This document shows positions 20,810 to 30,216 of a stretch of DNA of 51,803 nt, piece after piece. The stretch's first letter is position 1. Each line of letters begins with the position of its first letter. A program made the position numbers and the translations under genes. The stretch is from Bacillus sp. FJAT-42315 (GTDB taxonomy: Bacteria; Bacillota; Bacilli; Bacillales; Domibacillaceae): NCBI RefSeq assembly GCF_002797375.1, contig NZ_KZ454941.1:303322-355124 (forward strand), written 5' to 3'. The notes under the pieces are model-generated. The model was given only the letters and a program-made list of their open reading frames with translations. It did no database searches and was not told the DNA's origin.

Positions 20810-20964
20810 AATGATTCCTCCTTTTCGCTAACTATTATACAGTTGTTTCATATTGGGAGCAAAACAGGTTGATATTGTAAATTAATTGGCGAGATAAGCA
20901 GGAATTTTCAAGGTAGGAAAAGAAATACAAAGTAAGAAGTGCGTACATAGTAGGGGGAATAAAC

Positions 20965-21327
20965 ATGAGTGAGAAAATATTAATTGTCGACGATCAATTT
21001 GGGATTCGCATTTTATTAAATGAGGTATTGCAAAAAGAAGGTTATGAAACTTTTCAAGCGGCAAATGGGGTCCAAGCCTTAGAGATTGCGGATGAGCATA
21101 AACCGGATTTAGTTCTACTAGATATGAAGATTCCTGGGATGGATGGAATCGAGATTTTAAAAAGGATGAAACAAAAAAATAGCGATATCCGGGTCATTAT
21201 TATGACTGCCTACGGAGAGCTTGATATGATTCAAGAGGCAAAAAATCTCGGAGCCCTCACTCATTTTGCTAAACCATTTGATATTGATGATATCCGCCAA
21301 ACGGTGAAGGAGTACATCGCTTACTGA
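20965..21327 (+). CDS. spo0F: Sporulation response regulator Spo0F
   Basis: 120-aa single-domain receiver protein, the second component of the sporulation phosphorelay: it takes phosphate from KinA-type kinases and passes it to Spo0B. It shows the acidic pair Asp9-Asp10, phosphorylatable Asp53 ([11 protein letters not shown]), Thr81 and Lys103 (FAKPFD), with no output domain. ATG 20965 follows TAGGGGGAA. Position between ywjG and fbaA is the conserved Bacillus context. I see no convincing Spo0A box or sigma-H promoter in the 155 bp upstream. Confidence 0.95.
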   Translation: MSEKILIVDDQFGIRILLNEVLQKEGYETFQAANGVQALEIADEHKPDLVLLDMKIPGMDGIEILKRMKQKNSDIRVIIMTAYGELDMIQEAKNLGALTHFAKPFDIDDIRQTVKEYIAY

Positions 21328-21495
21328 GTTTTGCTTGTCGCCGATAAATAGGCGTCTTCTGCTTTTGTTTCGTCTAGCTTCAGACGCTAACGCATACGCT
21401 GATTTTTGCACGCTCAGTCGGGTTCCAAAACCGTGAACCCTCAGTCGAGCGCCTAAATCCGCTATCGCGCTAATCGAGCGTCTTCCGCTTTTGTT
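21328..21495. repeat. Degenerate composite-repeat remnants before fbaA
   Basis: The spo0F-fbaA gap contains recognisable but eroded pieces of the dispersed element: TTTTGCTTGTCGCCGAT, GTCTAGCTTCAGACGCTA and the end module CGAGCGTCTTCCGCTTTTG. No credible gene is seen here. The fbaA promoter starts where the repeat ends. Confidence 0.6.
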
Positions 21496-21508
21496 TTCCG
21501 GGTTATTT

Positions 21509-21517
21509 TGGTATGAT
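21509..21517 (+). promoter_or_regulatory. Extended -10 promoter of fbaA
   Basis: TGGTATGAT is a TGn-extended -10. A TTGTTT (21491-21496) lies 15 bp upstream, too close for a good -35, so the extended -10 probably carries the promoter. The start would be about 55 bp before fbaA. Confidence 0.45.
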
Positions 21518-21578
21518 ACAAAGTGAGCAATGAATAGGTCAGAGTGCTGACAACAGATGATCAAGGAGGAAAATATTT

Positions 21579-22442
21579 ATGCCTTTAGTTTCCATGACGG
21601 ACATGCTTAACAAAGCAAAGGAAGAAAAGTACGCTGTAGGACAATTTAACTTAAACAACCTTGAGTTCACGCAAGCGATTTTACAAGCAGCAGAAGAAGA
21701 AAAATCACCTGTAATTCTTGGGGTTTCTGAAGGCGCTGCCCGTTACATGGGTGGTTTTAAATTGGTCGTTGCTATGGTGGAAGCCTTAATGGAAGAGTAC
21801 AATGTAACTGTGCCAGTGGCTATTCATTTAGACCATGGCTCAAGCTTTGAAATGTGTGCGAAAGCGATTCATGCAGGGTTCACTTCTGTTATGATCGATG
21901 GATCTCACCATCCGTTAGAGGAAAACATCGAATTAACGAAAAAAGTAGTTGAGCTTGCGCATATTCATGGTGTATCTGTAGAGGCTGAACTTGGGCGCAT
22001 TGGTGGTCAAGAAGATGACCTTATTGTTGATGATGCAGAAGCGATGTATGCGATTCCTTCTGAGTGCGATCAATTAGTTCGTGAAACGGGTGTAGACTGC
22101 TTTGCACCTGCATTAGGCTCTGTCCATGGACCTTACAAAGGTGAACCGAACCTTGGTTTTGATCGTATGGAAGAAGTTATGAATTTAACAGGGATACCAT
22201 TAGTTCTTCATGGTGGTACAGGCATTCCAACAAAAGATATTCAAAGAGCCATCTCTTTAGGAACAGCGAAAATTAATGTGAATACGGAAAACCAAATTGC
22301 TTCTGCGAAAACTGTTCGCGAAGTGTTAGCTGAAAAGCCAGACCTATACGATCCACGCAAATACTTAGGACCTGCACGCGAAACGATTAAAGAAACAGTT
22401 AAAGGCAAAATGCGTGAATTTGGTTCTTCAGGTAAAGCGTAA
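21579..22442 (+). CDS. fbaA: Class II fructose-1,6-bisphosphate aldolase
   Basis: 287-aa zinc-dependent aldolase of glycolysis/gluconeogenesis, cleaving fructose 1,6-bisphosphate to glyceraldehyde 3-phosphate and dihydroxyacetone phosphate. The sequence begins [23 protein letters not shown] and contains the zinc-site HLDHGSSFE, the Glu of [13 protein letters not shown], and the phosphate-binding LHGGTGIP and INVNTENQ segments. ATG 21579 follows AAGGAGG. Conserved neighbour of spo0F and tal. A hairpin follows it. Confidence 0.96.
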   Translation: MPLVSMTDMLNKAKEEKYAVGQFNLNNLEFTQAILQAAEEEKSPVILGVSEGAARYMGGFKLVVAMVEALMEEYNVTVPVAIHLDHGSSFEMCAKAIHAGFTSVMIDGSHHPLEENIELTKKVVELAHIHGVSVEAELGRIGGQEDDLIVDDAEAMYAIPSECDQLVRETGVDCFAPALGSVHGPYKGEPNLGFDRMEEVMNLTGIPLVLHGGTGIPTKDIQRAISLGTAKINVNTENQIASAKTVREVLAEKPDLYDPRKYLGPARETIKETVKGKMREFGSSGKA

Positions 22443-22465
22443 AAAATACATCAAAAGTACGAGTG

Positions 22466-22492
22466 AAACCGCCTTATTTAGTAAGGCGGTTT
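22466..22492 (+). terminator. Hairpin between fbaA and tal
   Basis: AAACCGCCTTA (22466-22476) pairs perfectly with TAAGGCGGTTT (22482-22492), with a 5-nt loop. The next T run is 10 bases downstream, so some read-through into tal is likely. Confidence 0.65.
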
Positions 22493-22543
22493 CCGTGCAT
22501 ATTTTTTAAACAATTAATATTTATTATAAAGGAGAGTTGGCTT

Positions 22544-23191
22544 ATGAAATTATTTATCGATACGGCTAATATGGAAGAGATTAGAGAAGCTCATTCATGG
22601 GGGATTTTATCAGGAGTAACAACGAACCCTTCTTTAGTTGCAAAGGAAGATGTTCCGTTTCATGAGCGCCTTCGTGAAATTACTGACTTAGTTAGCGATT
22701 CTGTTAGCGCTGAAGTGATTGCCCTTGATGCAGAGGGAATGGTCGAAGAAGGTCGTGAACTAGCGAAAATCGCTCCAAACATTACGGTGAAAGTACCGAT
22801 GACACCAGAAGGATTGAAAGCTGTAGCGATTTTTGCTAAAGAAGGCATTAAAACGAATGTAACGTTAATTTTCAGTGCGAATCAAGCATTATTAGCTGCT
22901 CGTGCGGGTGCTACATATGTATCGCCGTTTTTAGGTCGTCTTGATGATATTGGTACTGATGGATTAGCTTTGATTGAAGAAATTGCGGGTATCTTCGCGA
23001 TTCATGAGATTGAAACTGAAATTATCGCTGCATCCATTCGTCATCCACAGCATGTTACACAAGCTGCTCTTCGCGGCGCGCATATTTCTACGATTCCATT
23101 TAAAGTTCTACAACAAATGTTCAAACATCCATTAACAGATAAAGGTATTGATGCTTTCCTTGCTGATTGGGAACAACGCAAAGCAAAATAA
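22544..23191 (+). CDS. tal: Transaldolase-like / fructose-6-phosphate aldolase family protein
   Basis: 215-aa short transaldolase (YwjH type) of the non-oxidative pentose phosphate pathway. The Schiff-base Lys is at residue 83 ([12 protein letters not shown]). The family N terminus [10 protein letters not shown] and TTNPSL are present. The upstream open frame from 22463 overlaps the hairpin; ATG 22544 with AAAGGAGAG is the real start. Close relatives include both transaldolases and fructose-6-phosphate aldolases, which cannot be separated by eye; context favours transaldolase. Confidence 0.92.
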   Translation: MKLFIDTANMEEIREAHSWGILSGVTTNPSLVAKEDVPFHERLREITDLVSDSVSAEVIALDAEGMVEEGRELAKIAPNITVKVPMTPEGLKAVAIFAKEGIKTNVTLIFSANQALLAARAGATYVSPFLGRLDDIGTDGLALIEEIAGIFAIHEIETEIIAASIRHPQHVTQAALRGAHISTIPFKVLQQMFKHPLTDKGIDAFLADWEQRKAK

Positions 23192-23315
23192 TCAATATTT
23201 ATTACATGATTTACCTACAATGGGATAAACTATTAACTATTAAATTTGCTGTTCAAACATCTAGGTACTATTCCTTTTCGATGCTTAGTCAGTGCGTGAA
23301 AGAAGGGAGTCAAAC

Positions 23316-24599
23316 ATGGAAAAGCTGAAAATTGTAGGAGGCCGTCCATTAAGAGGAACGATTAAAGTTGACGGAGCGAAGAATAGTGCGGTTGCTCTTG
23401 TCCCTGCCACCATTTTGGCCGAGTCTCCAGTCACAATTGAAGGGCTGCCGGATATATCCGATATTCATATGCTAAAAGGGCTACTAGAGGAAATTGGTGG
23501 TGAAGTCACCTTTAAGGATGGCGAAATGCAGGTCGATCCTACCAATATGATTGCAATGCCGCTTCCGAATGGTCGTGTCAAAAAGCTAAGAGCTTCTTAC
23601 TATTTGATGGGCGCCATGCTCGGGAAGTTTAAGAAAGCGGTCATTGGCCTTCCGGGAGGCTGTCATTTAGGTCCTCGCCCGATTGATCAGCATATTAAAG
23701 GGTTTGAAGCGCTTGGAGCGGAAGTTACAAACGAGCAAGGGGCAATTTACTTGCGAGCGAAAGAGCTCCGCGGTGCGAGAATTTATTTAGATGTAGTCAG
23801 TGTAGGTGCTACGATTAATATTATGCTGGCTGCTGTCAAAGCAAAAGGACAAACGGTTATTGAAAATGCGGCAAAAGAGCCAGAAATTATTGATGTAGCT
23901 ACATTGCTAAACAATATGGGTGCAAGGATTAAAGGAGCAGGCACAGATATTATTCGGATTGACGGAGTTGAACACTTAAATGGGTGCCGTCATACGATTA
24001 TCCCCGATCGTATTGAAGCCGGTACTTTTATGATTCTTGCCGCAGCTGTCGGCGATGGCCTTGTCATAGATAATGTCATTCCTCTTCATTTAGAATCTTT
24101 AACAGCCAAGCTACGAGAAATGAACATCCCGATTGAAACGGCCGACGATAAAATTTTTGTTGGAAAAGCGGATCGATTAAAAGCAGTGGACATTAAAACC
24201 CTTGTTTATCCGGGTTTTCCAACAGATCTCCAACAACCTTTTACCTCTCTATTAACTAAGGCAGAAGGATCGGCCGTAGTCACGGATACGATCTATTCTG
24301 CTCGATTTAAACATGTGGATGAACTACGTCGCATGAATGCCAATATGAAAGTGGAAGGGCGTTCAGCGGTTATTAATGGTCCTGTACAACTCCACGGAGC
24401 AAAGGTGAAAGCGAGCGATTTGCGCGCTGGGGCTGCTCTTGTTATCGCAGGGTTGATGGCAGAAGGAGTTACAGAAATCACAGGATTAGAACATATCGAT
24501 CGAGGATATAGTAGGCTCGTTGAAAAGCTTAGTGATATTGGTGCGGAGCTTTGGCGCGAGGAATTATCCGAAGAAGAGCTAGAACAAATAAAAAGCTAA
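23316..24599 (+). CDS. murAB: UDP-N-acetylglucosamine 1-carboxyvinyltransferase MurAB (MurZ)
   Basis: 427-aa enolpyruvyl transferase, the first committed step of peptidoglycan synthesis. It has the substrate loop DGAKNSAV at residue 20 and the fosfomycin-target Cys at 116 ([13 protein letters not shown]). ATG 23316 follows GAAGGGAG. This is the second MurA copy of the window (the other at 49300-50598). Position between tal and glpX identifies it as MurAB/MurZ by synteny. No clear promoter was found in the 124 bp upstream. Confidence 0.94.
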   Translation: MEKLKIVGGRPLRGTIKVDGAKNSAVALVPATILAESPVTIEGLPDISDIHMLKGLLEEIGGEVTFKDGEMQVDPTNMIAMPLPNGRVKKLRASYYLMGAMLGKFKKAVIGLPGGCHLGPRPIDQHIKGFEALGAEVTNEQGAIYLRAKELRGARIYLDVVSVGATINIMLAAVKAKGQTVIENAAKEPEIIDVATLLNNMGARIKGAGTDIIRIDGVEHLNGCRHTIIPDRIEAGTFMILAAAVGDGLVIDNVIPLHLESLTAKLREMNIPIETADDKIFVGKADRLKAVDIKTLVYPGFPTDLQQPFTSLLTKAEGSAVVTDTIYSARFKHVDELRRMNANMKVEGRSAVINGPVQLHGAKVKASDLRAGAALVIAGLMAEGVTEITGLEHIDRGYSRLVEKLSDIGAELWREELSEEELEQIKS

Positions 24600-24699
24600 A
24601 CAATTGTTTCCCGCAATTTCCTATGTATGTGTTACAATATATATGTTAATGTGATATACGGATTAAAATTTGCAGTTGTAATACAGGAGGAAAACCAAA

Positions 24700-25665
24700 A
24701 TGGAAAGAAGTTTATCAATGGAGCTTGTCCGTGTAACGGAGGCCGCAGCTTTAGCTTCCGCTCGCTGGATGGGACGAGGAAAGAAAAATGAGGCGGATGA
24801 CGCGGCAACTTCTGCAATGCGTGATGTGTTCGATACGATCCCGATGAAAGGAACAGTGGTCATCGGTGAAGGTGAGATGGACGAGGCTCCAATGCTATAC
24901 ATCGGAGAAAAACTTGGTACTGGCTACGGTCCGAGAGTGGATATAGCTGTGGATCCCCTGGAAGGAACAAATATTGTGGCATCAGGTGGTTGGAATGCTT
25001 TAGCTGTACTAGCTGTAGCTGATCATGGAAACCTTCTGCATGCACCGGATATGTATATGGACAAAATCGCTGTTGGACCTGAAGCGGTTGGCCAAATTGA
25101 TATTAATGCGTCAGTACTAGATAATTTAAAAGCTGTCGCTAAAGCGAAAAATAAAGATATTCAAGATGTTGTAGCTACTGTATTAAATCGTCCGCGTCAC
25201 GAAGAAATTATTGCTCAATTACGCGAAGCAGGTGCTCGTATTAAATTGATTAATGATGGCGATGTAGCGGGTGCGATTAACACGGCATTTGATCAAACAG
25301 GTGTAGATATTTTATTCGGTTCTGGTGGCGCTCCAGAAGGCGTTATTGCGGCTGTCGCTTTAAAATGTCTTGGAGGAGAAATCCAAGGACGTTTACTTCC
25401 ACAAGATGAAGCGGAAGTGAAACGTTGCGAAGGCATGGGCCTTGATGTGAATAAAGTACTTCGTATGGAAGACCTTGTTCGTGGTGACGATGCGATCTTT
25501 GCTGCAACAGGAGTAACGGATGGAGAGTTAATGCGAGGAGTTCAATTCAAAGGCTCTTACGGTGAGACTCATTCAATTGTTATGAGAGCAAAATCTGGTA
25601 CGGTTCGTTTCGTTGACGGCCGTCACAGCTTGAATAAGAAACCAAATTTAGTCATCAAGCCTTAA
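24700..25665 (+). CDS. glpX: Class II fructose-1,6-bisphosphatase GlpX
   Basis: 321-aa phosphatase of gluconeogenesis, hydrolysing fructose 1,6-bisphosphate. It carries the metal and substrate signatures [16 protein letters not shown] and DPLEGTN and the C-terminal [13 protein letters not shown] 24700 follows CAGGAGGAAAA. Upstream, a TGTTACAAT extended -10 (24631-24638) may be its promoter. It lies between murAB and rho, as in Bacillus, and has its own terminator. Confidence 0.95.
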   Translation: MERSLSMELVRVTEAAALASARWMGRGKKNEADDAATSAMRDVFDTIPMKGTVVIGEGEMDEAPMLYIGEKLGTGYGPRVDIAVDPLEGTNIVASGGWNALAVLAVADHGNLLHAPDMYMDKIAVGPEAVGQIDINASVLDNLKAVAKAKNKDIQDVVATVLNRPRHEEIIAQLREAGARIKLINDGDVAGAINTAFDQTGVDILFGSGGAPEGVIAAVALKCLGGEIQGRLLPQDEAEVKRCEGMGLDVNKVLRMEDLVRGDDAIFAATGVTDGELMRGVQFKGSYGETHSIVMRAKSGTVRFVDGRHSLNKKPNLVIKP

Positions 25666-25674
25666 TAGTAAAAG

Positions 25675-25720
25675 AACAGTAGGAACGGGTGAACTCGCCC
25701 GTTTCTGCTGTTTCATTTTT
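25675..25720 (+). terminator. Terminator after glpX
   Basis: A 15-bp stem with one mismatch (25675-25689 with 25698-25712) and an 8-nt loop, followed by TCATTTTTTG. Confidence 0.85.
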
Positions 25721-25790
25721 TGTAACCCACGATCATTACTACAAGTAACCGCGTGTGAAAACTTTCCTTCCTTTACAACTTATTTATTTA

Positions 25791-25819
25791 TTGATTCAGT
25801 CATCCCTAACAGTTAAAAT
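25791..25819 (+). promoter_or_regulatory. Sigma-A promoter of rho
   Basis: TTGATT (25791-25796), 17 bp, TAAAAT (25814-25819). It gives a leader of about 60 nt. Confidence 0.65.
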
Positions 25820-25886
25820 AGGTATGTTTTGATAAGAACGGCTCTCTATATCATAGGGGAGAATTAAACTAAAGTGTGGTGCCAAA

Positions 25887-27170
25887 ATGGAAGAACTAAC
25901 AATATCGTATTTAGAAAATTTAAAGCTGAAAGAGCTTTATGAACTTGCGCGTACATACAAAATTTCCTATTATAGTAAATTGACAAAAAAAGAGTTAATT
26001 TTCGCGATTTTAAAGGCGCGCGCGGAAGAACAAGGCTATTTCTTCATGGAAGGCGTTTTAGAAATTATTCAATCAGAAGGTTTCGGCTTCTTACGCCCAA
26101 TCAATTATTCACCTAGCTCCGAAGACATTTACATCTCTGCTTCGCAAATTCGCCGTTTTGATTTAAGAAATGGTGATAAAGTATCTGGAAAGGTACGACC
26201 TCCGAAAGAAAATGAGCGCTATTATGGTCTTCTTCATGTAGAAGCCGTTAATGGTGATGACCCGGAAACAGCAAAAGAGCGTGTCCACTTCCCAGCATTG
26301 ACTCCTTTATATCCGGACCGTCAAATCTTACTCGAAACGAACCCTAAAAATCTTTCTACTCGTATTATGGATTTAATTTCGCCTGTTGGCTTTGGTCAGC
26401 GTGGATTAATCGTTGCTCCGCCGAAAGCGGGGAAAACGATGTTGTTAAAGGAAATTGCTAATTCTATTACAACCAATCATCCAGAATCAGAACTGATCGT
26501 GTTGTTAATTGACGAGCGTCCAGAAGAGGTAACGGATATTGAGCGTTCCGTTCAAGCGGAAGTCGTTAGTTCCACATTTGATGAAGTGCCAGAAAATCAT
26601 ATTAAAGTCGCTGAGCTTGTACTAGAGCGTGCCATGCGCCTAGTCGAGCATAAGCGTGACGTTATTATTTTAATGGATAGTATTACAAGACTTGCTAGAG
26701 CATATAATCTTGTCATTCCGCCAAGTGGACGAACATTATCTGGGGGGATTGACCCGGCTGCTTTCCATCGTCCGAAACGCTTTTTCGGTGCGGCTCGTAA
26801 CATTGAAGAAGGTGGTAGTTTAACCATTTTAGCAACAGCTCTTGTTGATACAGGCTCCCGTATGGATGACGTCATTTATGAAGAGTTTAAAGGAACGGGA
26901 AATATGGAACTTCATCTCGATCGTTCGCTTGCTGAACGCCGTATCTTCCCAGCGATTGATATTAAGCGTTCAGGTACTCGTAAAGAAGAATTGCTCATTG
27001 AAAAAGGACAGCTTGAAATGATTTGGTCGATTCGAAAAACGATGTCGGATTCACCAGACCTTGCTGAGAAATTCCTTCGTCGATTACGACAAACGAAGTC
27101 AAATGCTGATTTCATTGAGCAGCTGATTGCTGAAATTAAAACAAATGGACCATCGAAACGAATTTTATAA
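25887..27170 (+). CDS. rho: Transcription termination factor Rho
   Basis: 427-aa hexameric RNA-dependent ATPase/helicase. An N-terminal helical cap is followed by the cold-shock-like RNA-binding domain (residues 52-125, [18 protein letters not shown]). The ATPase core has the P-loop APPKAGKT at 177-184, Walker [16 protein letters not shown] and the R-loop region [20 protein letters not shown]. There is no long acidic or basic insertion as in actinobacterial Rho. The ATG at 25887 has an unusually poor ribosome site (GTGTGGTG), which may keep translation low. Confidence 0.97.
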   Translation: MEELTISYLENLKLKELYELARTYKISYYSKLTKKELIFAILKARAEEQGYFFMEGVLEIIQSEGFGFLRPINYSPSSEDIYISASQIRRFDLRNGDKVSGKVRPPKENERYYGLLHVEAVNGDDPETAKERVHFPALTPLYPDRQILLETNPKNLSTRIMDLISPVGFGQRGLIVAPPKAGKTMLLKEIANSITTNHPESELIVLLIDERPEEVTDIERSVQAEVVSSTFDEVPENHIKVAELVLERAMRLVEHKRDVIILMDSITRLARAYNLVIPPSGRTLSGGIDPAAFHRPKRFFGAARNIEEGGSLTILATALVDTGSRMDDVIYEEFKGTGNMELHLDRSLAERRIFPAIDIKRSGTRKEELLIEKGQLEMIWSIRKTMSDSPDLAEKFLRRLRQTKSNADFIEQLIAEIKTNGPSKRIL

Positions 27171-27177
27171 TTCCTAA

Positions 27178-27206
27178 TTGATTTTTATTTAGAGGCTTGT
27201 TATAAT
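27178..27206 (+). promoter_or_regulatory. Strong sigma-A promoter of rpmE
   Basis: TTGATT (27178-27183), 17 bp, TATAAT (27201-27206) with a TGT extension just before it. It lies 8 bp after the rho stop and gives a ~95-nt leader. Confidence 0.8.
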
Positions 27207-27227
27207 GTTGAGGTGTGTTTAGTAATT

Positions 27228-27254
27228 AAGTTCGGTGTTTTTTTAGCCGTACTT
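27228..27254 (+). promoter_or_regulatory. Hairpin in the rpmE leader
   Basis: AAGTTCGG (27228-27235) pairs with CCGTACTT (27247-27254), with one T-T mismatch, around a T-rich 11-nt loop. It lies in the long leader of the L31 gene and could be an autoregulatory leader; ribosomal protein leaders of rpmE are known in several phyla. The assignment is inference. Confidence 0.35.
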
Positions 27255-27307
27255 CGTATATACTTACTCTGTTTCGAAATGATTCAGGGCGGAAGGAGAT
27301 GACAAGA

Positions 27308-27511
27308 ATGAAAGCAGGAATTCATCCAGGTTACAAAAAAGCAATGGTGAAATGCGCATGCGGAAACGAGTTTGAAACTGGTTCTGTAAACGAGGAAATC
27401 AAAGTTGAGGTTTGCTCTGAGTGCCATCCATTCTACACTGGCCGTCAAAAATTCGCTGATGCAGGCGGACGTGTTGATCGTTTCAACAAAAAATACGGCA
27501 TCAAGAAATAA
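27308..27511 (+). CDS. rpmE: 50S ribosomal protein L31, zinc-containing type
   Basis: 67-aa protein of the large ribosomal subunit at the central protuberance. Cys16, Cys18, Cys36 and Cys39 (KCACG ... VCSECHPF) form the zinc site of the C+ type, which is replaced by a zinc-free paralogue under zinc limitation in Bacillus. An ATG at 27299 overlaps the GGAAGGAG ribosome site; ATG 27308 is the start. Its own promoter and terminator flank it. Confidence 0.96.
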   Translation: MKAGIHPGYKKAMVKCACGNEFETGSVNEEIKVEVCSECHPFYTGRQKFADAGGRVDRFNKKYGIKK

Positions 27512-27526
27512 TGAAATGAAAAAGAC

Positions 27527-27564
27527 AGGCAAGGAGTTAACGATTAACTGCTTGCCTTTTTTTT
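27527..27564 (+). terminator. Terminator after rpmE
   Basis: A 14-bp stem with one mismatch (27527-27540 with 27544-27557) and a 3-nt loop, followed by eight T. Confidence 0.93.
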
Positions 27565-27597
27565 GTATTTTTAGCAATGGAAGTGAGGTTTTCTTTC

Positions 27598-28197
27598 ATG
27601 TATGTAATGAAGCAAACTGGATGGTTAGAAGTGATTTGTGGCAGTATGTTCTCAGGGAAATCAGAGGAGCTTATTCGCCGTGTTCGCCGCGCTCAATTTG
27701 CTAAACAAACGATTATGGTGTTTAAACCGGCAATCGATAATCGTTATAGTGAAGAATCGGTCGTTTCTCACAATGGTTCTTCTGTGATTGCGAAACCGAT
27801 TCAAAGCAGTGCAACTATTTTGTCAGAAGTGACGTCTGATGTAGATATAGTAGCGATAGATGAAGCGCAGTTTTTTGATGATGACATTACAAATGTGGCG
27901 CAAACCTTAGCGGATCGAGGACATCGAGTGGTCTTGGCTGGATTGGATCAAGATTTTCGTGGTGAACCTTTTGGACCGATGCCTGCTTTAATGGCCGCGG
28001 CCGAGCTTGTGACGAAATTACAAGCTGTTTGTGCTGTTTGTGGTTCACCTGCTAGCCGAACGCAGCGTTTAATTAATGGACAACCTGCTAAATATGATGA
28101 CCCGATCATTTTAGTAGGCGCATCTGAAAGTTATGAACCGCGTTGCCGTCATCACCATGAAGTACCTAAAGTTGTCCATCATTTAGAGAAAAAATAA
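27598..28197 (+). CDS. tdk: Thymidine kinase
   Basis: 199-aa type II thymidine kinase for pyrimidine deoxynucleoside salvage. It has a P-loop in [15 protein letters not shown], Walker B/catalytic Glu in VAIDEAQFF, the lasso-domain zinc cysteines ([13 protein letters not shown] and the C-terminal CRHHHE) and the thymidine-binding region. ATG 27598 (MYVMKQTGW) matches the conserved N terminus and has GAGG nine bases upstream. It follows rpmE as in Bacillus. Confidence 0.95.
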   Translation: MYVMKQTGWLEVICGSMFSGKSEELIRRVRRAQFAKQTIMVFKPAIDNRYSEESVVSHNGSSVIAKPIQSSATILSEVTSDVDIVAIDEAQFFDDDITNVAQTLADRGHRVVLAGLDQDFRGEPFGPMPALMAAAELVTKLQAVCAVCGSPASRTQRLINGQPAKYDDPIILVGASESYEPRCRHHHEVPKVVHHLEKK

Positions 28198-28210
28198 TTA
28201 GAAGTCGGAT

Positions 28211-28256
28211 AAACCTCCTTTAAACAGGTCAACCTACATGTAAAGGAGGTTTTTTT
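28211..28256 (+). terminator. Hairpin ending tdk and covering the next ribosome site
   Basis: AAACCTCCTTTA (28211-28222) pairs perfectly with TAAAGGAGGTTT (28241-28252), followed by T to 28256, and the next gene's ATG is at 28257. It has terminator form, yet its 3' arm is the AAAGGAGG ribosome site of the lipoprotein gene. In any read-through transcript, that site would be hidden in a 12-bp stem. Confidence 0.8.
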
Positions 28257-28679
28257 ATGCGTTTTTTTCTAATGGCGATCTTGCTAGCATTTGCCTTAGG
28301 AGCGTGTGGAGACAAAGAAGCTTCTAATGAAAGTTGGAATGAAAATCAGCACGGAAAAGATTTCGCTCCTGATAATATAACGAAAACACGTGCAGATGAA
28401 GCGAAGCAAAATGATCCAGTCAACACCAATCAAAACCCTAATTTTCTAGACTTGTCACCGCAGCAACCAACTCGTGGAACAGATATTGACCATGCTAGAG
28501 ACGTCATCAAGCGTTTCACTCCATACGAACCAGGCTCCGTATGGATCAACGGTGGTAAAATGCGAGTCACTGTCCACGAAAAACAAGGCCATAATTATAC
28601 AGAAGCCGAAGTGAAAGCCGCTTATGAAAGTCTAGTCGCTGCTTTGCCGAGATACGAAATTGAAATGCGGATTAAATAG
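28257..28679 (+). CDS. Putative small lipoprotein of unknown function
   Basis: 140-aa protein with a signal peptide and lipobox (LGAC, Cys17), so likely anchored to the outer face of the membrane after cleavage. A polar Asn/Asp/Glu/Lys-rich linker (about residues 20-80) leads to a compact C-terminal domain (about 80-140) beginning HARDVIKRFTPYEPGSVWINGGKMRVTV. I do not recognise the family. The ATG at 28257 is 7 bases after AAAGGAGG, which lies in the 3' arm of a terminator-like hairpin, so expression needs either a promoter inside tdk or read-through plus unfolding. A terminator follows. Confidence 0.75.
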   Translation: MRFFLMAILLAFALGACGDKEASNESWNENQHGKDFAPDNITKTRADEAKQNDPVNTNQNPNFLDLSPQQPTRGTDIDHARDVIKRFTPYEPGSVWINGGKMRVTVHEKQGHNYTEAEVKAAYESLVAALPRYEIEMRIK

Positions 28680-28686
28680 ATCGTTG

Positions 28687-28718
28687 CCTTTTTCAGCTTG
28701 GCTGAAGAAGGTTTTTTT
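28687..28718 (+). terminator. Terminator after the lipoprotein gene
   Basis: An 11-bp stem with one mismatch (28687-28697 with 28701-28711), a 3-nt loop and seven T. A full copy of the dispersed composite repeat begins right after it. Confidence 0.88.
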
Positions 28719-28724
28719 CACGAT

Positions 28725-28948
28725 GATAAGTCAACATCGATTCACTGACGTTCATCGTGTTGTCTAGCTGCGCCAACTAGCCGCTCGAGGTCAAAAGCCC
28801 ATCCGTCCAAAAGGTTAAAGAACAACCTTTTAGCTGGCTTGTCTTTTGCTTGTCGCGGCTGATCAAGTTGGCTCCGCTTTTCATTTTCCTTTATCTCGAT
28901 CGGATTGTTCCAGTCCATACGTCGCTGAACAGCGCCTTCCGCTTTTCG
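28725..28948. repeat. Dispersed composite repeat, full copy 2
   Basis: Matches 8295-8518 gap-free over 224 bp (22 mismatches by hand count). A flanking CACGATG (28719-28725) pairs with CATCGTG (28753-28759), giving this copy a clean starting hairpin. The 28680-29140 gap has no credible gene; it consists of this copy, a second shorter copy and the prfA promoter. Confidence 0.85.
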
Positions 28949-29083
28949 TGTTGTCCAGCTGCAGTCGCTATCGGCTCGAGGTCAAAAGCCAATCTGTCTA
29001 AAAGGTTAAAGAGCAACCTTCCAGTCAGCTCGTCTTTTGCTTGTCGCCGATGGACGAGCGCCTTCCGCTTTTCTGTGTTGTCC
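28949..29083. repeat. Second, shorter copy of the composite repeat before prfA
   Basis: A tandem copy of the middle module, from GTGTTGTCCAGCTGCAGTCG through CTCGAGGTCAAAAGCCAAT, the AAAGGTTAAAGAGCAACCTT hairpin and CGTCTTTTGCTTGTCGCCG, ending with GCGCCTTCCGCTTTTC and TGTGTTGTCC. The last six bases act as the -35 of the prfA promoter. Confidence 0.8.
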
Positions 29084-29106
29084 TGTTTTTTTTGGTATTA
29101 TATAAT
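29078..29106 (+). promoter_or_regulatory. prfA promoter with repeat-derived -35
   Basis: TTGTCC (29078-29083), exactly 17 bp, TATAAT (29101-29106). The -35 is part of the conserved repeat motif GTTGTCC. The start would lie about 30 bp before prfA. Confidence 0.7.
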
Positions 29107-29140
29107 AGTAACATTATGGACGAATAGTTGAGGTGACGTT

Positions 29141-30211
29141 ATGTTTGATCGGTTGCAGGCGGTCGAGGACCGTTATGAGAAGTTAAATGAGCTTTTGAGT
29201 GATCCGGAAATTGTGAATGATCCGAAGAAGCTAAGAGATTATTCGAAGGAACAATCGGATATTCAGGAAACGGTTGAAGTGTATCGTGAGTATAAGGAAG
29301 CAAAATCGCAACATCAAGATGCGAAGGCGATGCTTGAGGAGAAGTTGGACGCTGAGATGCGCGAGATGGTAAAAGAGGAGCTACATGAGCTAGAGAGTAG
29401 CCTCGAAACATATGAGGAGCGATTGAAAGTTTTGCTCATCCCGAAAGATCCGAATGATGATAAAAACGTTATTATGGAGATTCGTGGCGCAGCTGGTGGA
29501 GATGAGGCGGCGTTATTTGCTGGGAATCTTTATCGGATGTACAGCCGTTATGCAGAAGTACAAGGCTGGAAAACGGAAGTAATTGAAGCGAGCCCTACTG
29601 GATTGGGTGGTTATAAAGAAATCATTTTTATGATTAATGGAAAGGGCGCTTTTTCGAAAATGAAATTTGAAAATGGTGCTCATCGTGTGCAACGTGTACC
29701 GGAAACGGAATCAGGGGGACGTATTCATACATCGACAGCCACGGTTGCTTGTTTGCCGGAAGCGGAGGATGTGGAAATCGATATTCATGAAAAGGATATT
29801 CGTGTCGATACGTTTGCATCGAGTGGACCAGGAGGACAAAGTGTTAATACAACGATGTCTGCGGTTCGCTTAACGCATCTTCCGACGGGTACGGTTGTGT
29901 CTTGTCAGGATGAAAAATCCCAAATCAAAAATAAAGAGAAGGCGATGAAAGTTCTTCGCGCTCGTGTATATGATAAGTTCCAACAGGAAGCTCAAGCAGA
30001 ATATGATGCTCAGCGTAAATCCGCGGTTGGTTCCGGTGATCGTTCCGAACGTATTCGCACGTACAATTTCCCGCAAAATCGTGTGACGGATCATCGAATC
30101 GGCTTAACGATTCAAAAGTTAGATCAAATTTTAGAAGGCAAGCTAGACGAAGTGCTCAATGCATTAATTATGGAAGAGCAATCGTCGAAGCTTGAAAATT
30201 TAGAGGAATAG
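29141..30211 (+). CDS. prfA: Peptide chain release factor 1
   Basis: 356-aa class I release factor that reads UAA and UAG and triggers peptide release. It has the codon-recognition tripeptide PET at residues 187-189 (the RF1 PxT motif) and the universal GGQ at 231-233 in [10 protein letters not shown], whose Gln is methylated by PrmC, encoded next. ATG 29141 follows GAGGTGA. The prfA-prmC pair is adjacent with a 5-bp gap. Confidence 0.97.
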   Translation: MFDRLQAVEDRYEKLNELLSDPEIVNDPKKLRDYSKEQSDIQETVEVYREYKEAKSQHQDAKAMLEEKLDAEMREMVKEELHELESSLETYEERLKVLLIPKDPNDDKNVIMEIRGAAGGDEAALFAGNLYRMYSRYAEVQGWKTEVIEASPTGLGGYKEIIFMINGKGAFSKMKFENGAHRVQRVPETESGGRIHTSTATVACLPEAEDVEIDIHEKDIRVDTFASSGPGGQSVNTTMSAVRLTHLPTGTVVSCQDEKSQIKNKEKAMKVLRARVYDKFQQEAQAEYDAQRKSAVGSGDRSERIRTYNFPQNRVTDHRIGLTIQKLDQILEGKLDEVLNALIMEEQSSKLENLEE

Positions 30212-30216
30212 ATCCC

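Noticed and set aside
23316-24599. Redundant or decaying murA copy
   Set aside because: Both MurA genes are intact with all active-site residues; two paralogues are normal in low-G+C Gram-positives.
28850-29131. 93-aa plus-strand open frame
   Set aside because: It spans the second repeat copy and runs into the prfA promoter; composition follows the repeat, not a protein.
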